Below the pieces are notes generated by a model that saw only the letters and a list, made by a program, of their open reading frames with translations, did not search any database and was not told where the DNA came from. The translations under genes and the position numbers were made by a program. Below are positions 57,574 through 64,000 of a DNA stretch of 64,000 bases, in pieces; the stretch's first letter is position 1; every line of letters starts with the position of its first letter. Origin of the DNA: Archangium violaceum (lineage in GTDB: Bacteria > Myxococcota > Myxococcia > Myxococcales > Myxococcaceae); assembly GCF_016859125.1 (NCBI RefSeq), contig NZ_CP069338.1:9179501-9243500 (forward strand), in the 5' to 3' direction.

Positions 57574-59588
57574 TCCCACCCCTCGAACTCCTTCGGGGGG
57601 GGGAAGGGCTGCTGGAGCTTCTCGAACTCCCGGCGCGCGGCGGCAATCACATGGCGCGGGCGCACGGCGGCGGGGCTCGCGGAGCGCGCGGCCTCGTCGG
57701 CGGCGAGCACGGCGGCATGCAGGGCGATGTTGCGAATGGCCGCTCCCGAGACATTGAGCACGGCGAGCCGCGCCGGCTCCAGGTTCGCGGTGGGCAGGCT
57801 GGCGGGAAACGCACGGCGCCACAGCACCTCGCGCTGCTTCCTGTCAGGGAAGGCGAAGTCAATGATGAAGCGCAGCCGGCGGGTGAAGGCCGGGTCCAGC
57901 CCGGACTTGAGGTTGGTGGTGAGCAGCGCGAGCCCCCGGAAGGACTCCATGCGCTGGAGCAGGTAGCTGACCTCGATGTTGGCGTGGCGGTCGTGGCTGT
58001 CCTTCACCTCGCTGCGCTTGCCGAAGAGGGCATCCGCCTCGTCGAAGAGGAGGGCGGCGCCCCCGGACTCGGCGGCATCGAAGACGCGGCGCAGGTTCTT
58101 CTCCGTCTCTCCAATGTACTTGCTCACCACGCCGCTCAGGTCGATGCGGTACAGGTCCAGCTCCAGGCTCCGGGCGAGCACCTCGGCGGCGAGCGTCTTG
58201 CCGGTGCCGGGAGGGCCGGAGAAGAGGACGGCGGTGCCGGTGCCGCGCCAGCCACCCGCGCTCAGGCCCCACGTCTCATGAACGAGCAGGCGGTGGCGCA
58301 CGTGCATCTCCACCTCGGAGAGCTGCTGGAGGAGGTGCTCGGGCAGGAGCAAATCTTCCCAGCCGGCGCGCACCTCCAGGCGCTGGGCGAGCGACTCCAG
58401 GTGGCGCCGGGACTGGGCACGGGCGCCCTGCCAGAGGGCGGTGCGCACGCGCTCGGGGCCGGGCGCCTCCTCGAGCTGCAGCTGGCCGAGTGCCTGGAGG
58501 ACGGCGGAGTCGATGGCGGGGCGATCCAGCTCGAACTGGTTGACGAGCGTCTCGGCGGCCTGGGGGAGGCGCCAGGGCGCGAAGGCCTCGGGACGAAGCT
58601 GACGTCCGAGCGCCTCCAGCCACAGGGCCCGCTGCTCGGAGGCGCGAGGCAGGGGCACCTCGAGCAGCACGGTGCTGCGTGCGCCCGTGGGGCGGCGCTC
58701 GGGGGTGGCGAGCAGCAGCACGCCGCGCACAGCGGACACCAGCCGCCCCAGGGCCGCGGTGCGCTCGGGCGCGTGGGTGTCCAGGTCATGGCAGTCCACC
58801 AGGAGGGCCAGGGGGCCGAGCAGCAGCTCGCGGTTCCACAGCCGGGCCAGCCGCTCCCCCTCCTCGCGCGAGGAGGGCAGGGCCTCGGCGGGCAGACACC
58901 GCGGCTCCAGGCCGAGCAGTCCGGTGGCGTGCGCGGCCAGGGCGAGCTGGTCTCCGCGGCCGCGGCCACACAGTTGGATGATGGGAAACTCGGGCTCGCG
59001 GGCGGCGCTGGCGAGGGTGGCGGCTACCTGGCGGGCGAGCGCCTCGTGCGAGGGCACGAGCGGGCCGGACTCGGGCAGCGGCTGGAGGTGCTGCGCGAGG
59101 CGCTCATCGAGCGAGTCAATGCCAAGCAGGTACTGCCAGATGCGCTCCTCGACGCGCAGGGGCGCGAGGGTGAGCGAGGCGCCGGAGCCCAGGGTGACGA
59201 GGTTCCAGTGGCGCAGGGCCCTCTGGGGCGAGAGGGCATCCCAGTGCGAGCCGGGGAGCGCCGCGAGCGCGAGCGAGAAGGTGGGGTAGGAGCGGTGGGC
59301 ATCCCCCTGGGCGCGGGCACAGAGGGCGGGGACGCGTGCATCCAGCTCCATGCCCGTGCACAGCAGGAGGACGTCGCGCTCGAAGGGGGTGAGCTCGAGC
59401 TGGTTGCACAGGGTGCGCAGAGCGGGGGGCCGCGGCTCGGACTCAGGCCAGTGCGGCCAGCCGTCGGCATCGAAGGGCGGCAGGTCCGTGGGGGACGTGA
59501 GCGAGGCATCCGCATGCCGCTCAAGGAGGAACTGCACGCGCCTCAGGGCCGCGGAGAGGAAGGCGCGGTTGAGCGCATCCCAGCTCAT
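57570..59588 (-). CDS. eCIS AAA+ ATPase (Afp15-like)
   Basis: A 672-aa ATPase. Residues 1-400 are a helical N-terminal region with a second degenerate nucleotide-binding part (FPIIQLCGRGRGDQLALAAHATGLLG, LLLGPLALLVDCHDLDTH). Residues about 430-660 are a complete AAA+ module: Walker A SGPPGTGKTLAAEVLA, Walker B ALLFDEADALFGKRSEV, sensor 1 GLALLTTNLKSGLD, arginine finger DPAFTRRLRFIIDF. All eCIS encode such an ATPase, needed for particle assembly. ATGA overlap with the DUF4255 gene upstream and the 90-aa gene downstream. Confidence 0.9.
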   Translation of the reverse strand: MSWDALNRAFLSAALRRVQFLLERHADASLTSPTDLPPFDADGWPHWPESEPRPPALRTLCNQLELTPFERDVLLLCTGMELDARVPALCARAQGDAHRSYPTFSLALAALPGSHWDALSPQRALRHWNLVTLGSGASLTLAPLRVEERIWQYLLGIDSLDERLAQHLQPLPESGPLVPSHEALARQVAATLASAAREPEFPIIQLCGRGRGDQLALAAHATGLLGLEPRCLPAEALPSSREEGERLARLWNRELLLGPLALLVDCHDLDTHAPERTAALGRLVSAVRGVLLLATPERRPTGARSTVLLEVPLPRASEQRALWLEALGRQLRPEAFAPWRLPQAAETLVNQFELDRPAIDSAVLQALGQLQLEEAPGPERVRTALWQGARAQSRRHLESLAQRLEVRAGWEDLLLPEHLLQQLSEVEMHVRHRLLVHETWGLSAGGWRGTGTAVLFSGPPGTGKTLAAEVLARSLELDLYRIDLSGVVSKYIGETEKNLRRVFDAAESGGAALLFDEADALFGKRSEVKDSHDRHANIEVSYLLQRMESFRGLALLTTNLKSGLDPAFTRRLRFIIDFAFPDRKQREVLWRRAFPASLPTANLEPARLAVLNVSGAAIRNIALHAAVLAADEAARSASPAAVRPRHVIAAARREFEKLQQPFPPPKEFEGWE

Positions 59589-60205
59589 GACCGCGTCGTC
59601 CCCGTGGAAGGCACCACCTGCGTGACGGGGGGGTTGGGCCGGGCGACGACGTCACTGTCGATGAGCACGGGGCCGCACTCGTAGGCGACCGAGAGGTTGT
59701 AGGGGACCTGATAGAGGACGGACCACATCTTGGAGAGCGTCTCGGCGTCGAGCCGGGTGGGGACGACGGTGATGTGGGGCTCCTGCTTGTCCAGGTTGGA
59801 GCCGCCCAGGAGGGTGGGGTGGCTGTTGATGGTTTCGCGGATGAAGGAGGGCGTCAGGATGGGCACGCGGTTGAGGGTGGCGGCCACGCTGCCGAGCAGG
59901 AGCTGGGGCTCGAACTGCTCCTCATCCCCATAGAAGGTGAAGAGGTAGTGCAGGTCCACCGCGACGCGGGGCACGGAGAGCAGGGTGCCATCGGGCCTGC
60001 GCGTGGGGACGTGCTGGTTGCGCAGGGTGGCGTTGGGCGTGGCCATGTAGAGGTAGATGTTGACGCCCCGGATGAGGGTGCTGGTGCCGAGCGTGCGCGG
60101 GTTGGCGGTGGAGACATGGGCGCTGGGGACGGCCTCGATGGCGTACCGGCTCACCAGTGTCTTGAGGGTGGCGGTGACAGTGGCGATGGCGAGGTGGTTG
60201 CTCAT
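59585..60205 (-). CDS. DUF4255 / Pvc16-type tail terminator
   Basis: A 206-aa protein of the DUF4255 (Pvc16 N-terminal) family. Seen: MSNHLAIATVTATLKTLVSRYAIEAVPSAHVST, VNIYLYMATPNATLRNQHVPTRRPDG, and VAVDLHYLFTFYGDEEQFEPQLLLGSVAATLNRVPIL. The blocks 'N-x-x-L/W-R-N' and 'A-V-D-L-H-Y-L-L/F-T-F/Y' are diagnostic. In Afp/PVC this protein caps the tube and sheath. ATG 60205 overlaps the stop of the Pro-rich gene. Confidence 0.9.
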   Translation of the reverse strand: MSNHLAIATVTATLKTLVSRYAIEAVPSAHVSTANPRTLGTSTLIRGVNIYLYMATPNATLRNQHVPTRRPDGTLLSVPRVAVDLHYLFTFYGDEEQFEPQLLLGSVAATLNRVPILTPSFIRETINSHPTLLGGSNLDKQEPHITVVPTRLDAETLSKMWSVLYQVPYNLSVAYECGPVLIDSDVVARPNPPVTQVVPSTGTTRS

Positions 60206-63200
60206 CTGGGTTTCCGGGAGGCCAGGTAGTCGCTGAGGCTGAGGCTGGGCTTGGGCAGAGCGCGAGCGGAGGCGGTGGGGCGGGCCGGCGCGGAGGGGGA
60301 GCGGCCGGAAGGCGTGGGGGCGGACTGAATCTCCAGCCGGCCGATGGTGACGCGGAGGGTGGGGGCCGGAGGGGATGGGGGCTCCTGGCGCTGGGGCCAT
60401 TCTGGCTCGCGCGCCAGAGGCGAAGGAAGGAGGGGGGACAAGAGGGAAGGCACGTCGCGCGTGGGGCGGGAGGCCGGAGAGGCCGAGGCAGCCCGTGGCT
60501 TCATTGAGGGAAGTGAGGTGTCGGGTGAAGCCGTCACGGAGACGGAAGGGGTGTCCGGTGCTGTGGGCACTTCGCGCCTGGCGGAGACAGTGAGGCTGGA
60601 AGCGGGTGCGGATTCGCCCTGAGGCTCCAGGCGCGTGTTGACCTGGGAGGGCAGGGGGGACGTGGAGGGCAGCGCGGCGGTGAGGAGGGGCAGGGGCCCG
60701 GCGTGCTCAGGAGCAAGCGCCTCGGATGGGGAAGGGGGTGTGGAGGACTCGGGCCGGACGCGCGGAGGTGCGAGGGGAAGGCGCTCTGCGGAGCCCGTCA
60801 GGACATGCGGCACGGCGGCGGCTGTCGAGGGAGAGAGGCGCGGCAGAGGCAAGGGACTGCGCTCGACCTCGGGCACCGCGGGAGGGGATGCGTGAGGAGG
60901 TGGCGGCTGGGCAAGAGGCTCCGGGGAAGCGGGCACGCGAGTGCCCGGGAGCGGCTCTGCGCGAGTGATGGCAGGAGTGGAAGCGGAGCGGGTGGGGGCT
61001 GCCCTCTCCACGGAAGGTGCCAGGCTTTGCGGTGTGGTTGCGCTGGGCGAGGGAGTGAGGAGGGGCAGGGGAGTGGAGTCCGCCGCGGGGAATGGCTCCT
61101 GGGCGGCGCTGCGCTCGGAAGGCACGGCGGGAGCGCGCTGTACGGGCGTGATGCTGGGCTTGACTGAGGGCATCACAGGCCCGGGTGGCACCGGTGCCGG
61201 AGGTGACACTGGGCGAGGTGGCGTGGCGGAGTTCAACGCCGGACCGAGGAGAGGAAGGGGCGCGGTGCTGCTCTCGATGGCGGACACGGCAGGTTTGAGC
61301 TGAGTCGGGGCCGTGCTGGGCTCGAGTGCGGGTGCGACGGGCACGTGTGGCACGGGCGCCGGAGGGGCTACCGGAAGGGGCGGTGTGGCGGAGTCCCCGA
61401 GGCGAGCGGGAGTCAACGACGGGCCTGTGTCCTGGGGAGGCACAGTCCGCTGGCGGGTGGGGTAAGCGGGTTGCTGCTGCTGCTGGGGCGTCGGTGCGGA
61501 AGGCTCGGAGGGGAGAGGGCCGACAGGGGAGAGCGGGGCGGCGAGCGCCTCACCTTGGAGGGAAGCAGACACACGTTGGGGTGTGGCTGCGCTGGGAGTG
61601 GGAGTGAGGAGGGGCAGAGGCGCGGAGTCCGCCGCAGGGAATGGCTCCTGGGCGGCGCTGCGCTCGGAAGGCACGGCGGGAGCGCGCTGTACGGGCGTGA
61701 TGCTGGGCTTGACTGAGGGCATCACAGGCCCGGGTGGCACCGGTGCCGGAGGTGACACTGGGCGAGGTGGCGTGGCGGAGTTCAACGCCGGACCGAGCAG
61801 CGGCAGGGACGCGGTGCTGCTCTCGATGGCGGACACGGCAGGTTTGAGCTGAGTCGGGGCCGTGCTGGGCTCGAGTGCGGGTGCCAAGGGCACGTGTGGC
61901 ACGGGCGCCGGAGGGGCTACCGGAAGGGGCGGTGTGGCGGAGTCCCCGAGGCGAGCGGGAGTCAACGACGGGCCTGCATCCTGGGGAGGAACAGTCCGCT
62001 GGCGGGTGGGGTAAGCGGGTTGCTGCTGCTGGGGCGCCGGTGCGGAAGGCTCGGAGGGGAGAGGGCCGACAGGGGAGAGCGGGGCGGCGAACGCCTCACC
62101 TTGGAGGGAAGCAGACACACGTTGGGGTGTGGCGGCACCGGGCAGTGTAACTGCCCCCGGGGCGGCAGTGAGGAGGGGCGAGGGCGTGGTGCCGCGCTCC
62201 ACGGCAGGCCCTGCAAGTTGCTGAGCCCCCTGCACGCTCGCCGGGAGTTCGGGTGTGTCTATCGCCTCCGGACGCTGAGGAGGTGCCATGGTGCCCTGCG
62301 CCGGAGCAAGCAGGGGCAGGGAAGAAGCGCTGGGCTCGGCAGTGGGCGCAGCGGGCACGGGCCTGGAGGGTACGAATGGCTCTCTCGGCTGAGTGCCAGG
62401 CAGCTGCGAAGGGGCCGTGGCGGTGGGCTGGGCTGGAGCGAGCAGCGGCAGGGACGCGGTGCTGGCCTCGATGGCGGGCACGGCGGGCATGGCCACAGGC
62501 GCGGTGCCGCTCTCGATGGCAGGTCCGGCAGGTTTGAGCTGAAGCGGGGCCGTGCTGGGCTCGAGTGCGGGTGCGACGGGCACGTGTGGCACGGGCGCCG
62601 GAGGGGCTGCCGGAAGGAGCGGTGTGGCGGAGTCCCCGAGGCGAGCGGGAGTCAACGACGGGCCTGTGTCCTGGAGAGGAACAGTCCGCTGGCGGGTGGG
62701 GTAAGTGGGTTGCTGCTGCTGGGGCGCCGGTGCGGAAGGCTCGGAGGGGAGAGGGCCGGCAGGGGAGAGCGGGGCGGCGAGCGCCTCACCTTGGAGGGAA
62801 GCAGACACACGTTGGGGTGTGGCGGCACCGGGCGGTGTAACTGCCTGCGGGGCGGCAGTGAGGAGGGGCGGGGGCGTGGTGCCGCGCTCCACGGCAGACC
62901 CTGCAAGTTGCTGAGCCCTCTGCATGCTCGCCGGGAGTTCGGGTGTGTCTATCGCCTCCGGACGCTGAGGAGGTGCCATGGTGCCCTGCGCCGGAGCAAG
63001 CAGGGGCAGGGAAGAAGCGCTGGGCTCGGCAGTGGGCGCAGCGGGCACGGGCCTGGAGGGTACGAATGGCTCTCTCGGCTGAGTGCCAGGCAGCTGCGAA
63101 GGGGCCGTGGCGGTGGGCTGGGCTGGAGCGAGCAGCGGCAGGGACGCGGTGCTGGCCTCGGCGGTGCTCACGGTGGGCACGAATGCGGGTGCGGTGCTGT

Positions 63201-64000
63201 GCTCGGCGGCAGGCACGGAGAGAGCGCGTTGCACGGGTGCGGCGCTGGGCTCGGTGGAGGAGGCGATGGGCGCGGCCGGCGTGGCGGAGTCCACTTCGCG
63301 CGCCGGAGTCGAAGACGGCTCCTCGTGCTGGAGCGAGGCAGAGGCAGGTGTGACGGAGCTTGGTGCCGGACCGAGGAGAGGCAGGGGCGCGGTGCTGCTC
63401 TCGATGGCAGGTCCGGCAGGTTTGAGCTGAGGTGGGGCCGTGCTGGGCTCGAGTGCGGGTGCCAAGGGCACGTGTGGCACGGGCGCCGGAGGGGCCACCG
63501 GAAGGAGCGGTGTGGCGGAGTCCCCGAGGCGAGCGGGAGTCAACGACGGGCCTGTGTCCTGGAGAGGAACAGTCCGCTGGCGGGTGGGGTAAGCGGGTTG
63601 CTGCTGCTGGGGCGCCGGTGCGGAAGGCTCGGAGGGGAGAGGGCCGGCAGGGGAGAGCGGGGCGGCGAGCGCCTCACCTTGGAGGGAAGCAGACACACGT
63701 TGGGGTGTGGCGGCACCGGGCGGTGTGGCTGCGCTGGGAGTGGGAGTGAGGAGGGGCGGGGGCGTGGTGCCGCGCTCCACGGCAGACCCTGCAAGTTGCT
63801 GAGCCCTCTGCATGCTCGCCGGGAGTTCGGGTGTGTCTATCGCCTCCGGACGCTGAGGAGGTGCCATGGTGCCCTGCGCCGGAGCAAGCAGGGGCAGGGA
63901 AGAAGCGCTGGGCTCGGCAGTGGGCGCAGCGGGCACGGGCCTGGAGGGTACGAATGGCTCTCTCGGCTGAGTGCCAGGCAGCTGCGAAGGGGCCGTGGCG
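60202..64000 (-). CDS. Giant Pro/Ala-rich repeat protein of eCIS locus (partial)
   Basis: More than 1260 residues, open to the right edge; the GTG at 63936 is only a repeat-internal codon. The protein is a run of low-complexity repeats (TRQRTVPLQDTGPSLTPARLGDS, PHVPVAPALEPSTAP, EAIDTPELPASMQRAQQLAG). The end is different and conserved-looking: PTLRVTIGRLEIQSAPTPSG then LSLSDYLASRKPR. I have seen this 'RVTIGRIEV...LSLDDYL' tail in genes next to DUF4255 in other eCIS loci. It may dock on the particle cap. A disordered fibre or tether role is inference. Confidence 0.65.
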   Translation of the reverse strand, partial: ATAPSQLPGTQPREPFVPSRPVPAAPTAEPSASSLPLLAPAQGTMAPPQRPEAIDTPELPASMQRAQQLAGSAVERGTTPPPLLTPTPSAATPPGAATPQRVSASLQGEALAAPLSPAGPLPSEPSAPAPQQQQPAYPTRQRTVPLQDTGPSLTPARLGDSATPLLPVAPPAPVPHVPLAPALEPSTAPPQLKPAGPAIESSTAPLPLLGPAPSSVTPASASLQHEEPSSTPAREVDSATPAAPIASSTEPSAAPVQRALSVPAAEHSTAPAFVPTVSTAEASTASLPLLAPAQPTATAPSQLPGTQPREPFVPSRPVPAAPTAEPSASSLPLLAPAQGTMAPPQRPEAIDTPELPASMQRAQQLAGSAVERGTTPPPLLTAAPQAVTPPGAATPQRVSASLQGEALAAPLSPAGPLPSEPSAPAPQQQQPTYPTRQRTVPLQDTGPSLTPARLGDSATPLLPAAPPAPVPHVPVAPALEPSTAPLQLKPAGPAIESGTAPVAMPAVPAIEASTASLPLLAPAQPTATAPSQLPGTQPREPFVPSRPVPAAPTAEPSASSLPLLAPAQGTMAPPQRPEAIDTPELPASVQGAQQLAGPAVERGTTPSPLLTAAPGAVTLPGAATPQRVSASLQGEAFAAPLSPVGPLPSEPSAPAPQQQQPAYPTRQRTVPPQDAGPSLTPARLGDSATPPLPVAPPAPVPHVPLAPALEPSTAPTQLKPAVSAIESSTASLPLLGPALNSATPPRPVSPPAPVPPGPVMPSVKPSITPVQRAPAVPSERSAAQEPFPAADSAPLPLLTPTPSAATPQRVSASLQGEALAAPLSPVGPLPSEPSAPTPQQQQQPAYPTRQRTVPPQDTGPSLTPARLGDSATPPLPVAPPAPVPHVPVAPALEPSTAPTQLKPAVSAIESSTAPLPLLGPALNSATPPRPVSPPAPVPPGPVMPSVKPSITPVQRAPAVPSERSAAQEPFPAADSTPLPLLTPSPSATTPQSLAPSVERAAPTRSASTPAITRAEPLPGTRVPASPEPLAQPPPPHASPPAVPEVERSPLPLPRLSPSTAAAVPHVLTGSAERLPLAPPRVRPESSTPPSPSEALAPEHAGPLPLLTAALPSTSPLPSQVNTRLEPQGESAPASSLTVSARREVPTAPDTPSVSVTASPDTSLPSMKPRAASASPASRPTRDVPSLLSPLLPSPLAREPEWPQRQEPPSPPAPTLRVTIGRLEIQSAPTPSGRSPSAPARPTASARALPKPSLSLSDYLASRKPR
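61170..64000. repeat. Long imperfect DNA repeats in the Pro-rich gene
   Basis: Blocks recur nearly identically. The block containing ggtaagcgggttgctgctgc occurs near 61459, 62009, 62699 and 63587 (spacing about 550, 690, 890). The block starting near 62338 recurs near 63028 and 63917. A block near 61171 recurs near 61711. Spacing differences are multiples of short in-frame units, so copies arose by unequal exchange. Confidence 0.8.

Noticed and set aside
33943-60205. Type VI secretion system
   Set aside because: There is no TssJLM membrane complex, TssBC or ClpV. DUF4255, the Afp15-like ATPase and DUF4157 cargo indicate eCIS.
60344-63749. Repeated plus-strand frames (for example GERESTTGLCPGEEQSAGGWG) in the Pro-rich region
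   Set aside because: They recur only because the DNA of the minus-strand repeats recurs.
61170-64000. CRISPR array
   Set aside because: The repeats are long, coding, in frame and of unequal spacing, with no short unique spacers or cas genes.

Overview
The window is high-GC DNA (mostly about 65-70 % G+C by eye) that looks like a myxobacterial chromosome, probably Cystobacterineae. The pointers are a degenerate Ser/Thr-kinase-like protein with a TM segment and Cys-rich tail, strong G/C third-position bias, an extracellular contractile injection system (eCIS) with DUF4157 cargo, and many decayed insertion sequences. The genus is inference; no rRNA or marker gene is present.

Region 1 (1 to about 28.2 kb) is most of a siphovirus-type prophage. 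On the minus strand, read right to left, are small and large terminase, portal, prohead protease with a probable internal scaffold start, HK97-type major capsid, an amidase endolysin, head-tail connectors, tail terminator, tail tube, a G/GT tail-assembly chaperone pair with a GGGAAAC slippery site, tape measure, distal-tail protein and a tail tip/fibre protein. A control region follows, with an Xre-ImmA/IrrE protein and its partner. Next come small membrane/lysis candidates, a ParA-like ATPase, an orphan DNA methyltransferase, a kinase-like moron, an excisionase-like HTH protein and a tyrosine integrase. The integrase abuts the 3' half of a tRNA-Arg(CCU), which marks the right attachment site; the left end lies outside the window. 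The most unusual feature is an 11-bp sequence, CGCCCCTTCTC, recurring six or seven bases upstream of start codons throughout the prophage, on whichever strand the gene lies and in place of a Shine-Dalgarno sequence.

Region 2 (28.2 to about 33.9 kb) holds a three-domain glycosyltransferase/methyltransferase protein, a small inverted-repeat element, a DUF4157 cargo gene and a decayed transposase that has cut into neighbouring genes.

Region 3 (33.9 to 64 kb) is the baseplate/ATPase half of an eCIS locus, transcribed right to left with 4-bp ATGA overlaps. The order is a giant Pro-rich repeat protein (runs off the right edge), DUF4255 protein, AAA+ ATPase, a small conserved protein, tube-type protein, LysM protein, gpD-like hub, gpV-like spike, gp25, two baseplate-J-like proteins, a tail-protein-I-like protein and a 1389-aa DUF6519/Kelch/TM/GH25-lysozyme/TonB-C fusion. 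Two segments carrying oppositely oriented DUF4157 cargo genes interrupt this operon (about 49.8-51.1 and 51.9-57.25 kb). The second also holds fragments of IS21, IS66, IS110, IS701, ISL3 and a group II intron. Sheath and main tube genes are not in the window; they may lie to the right.
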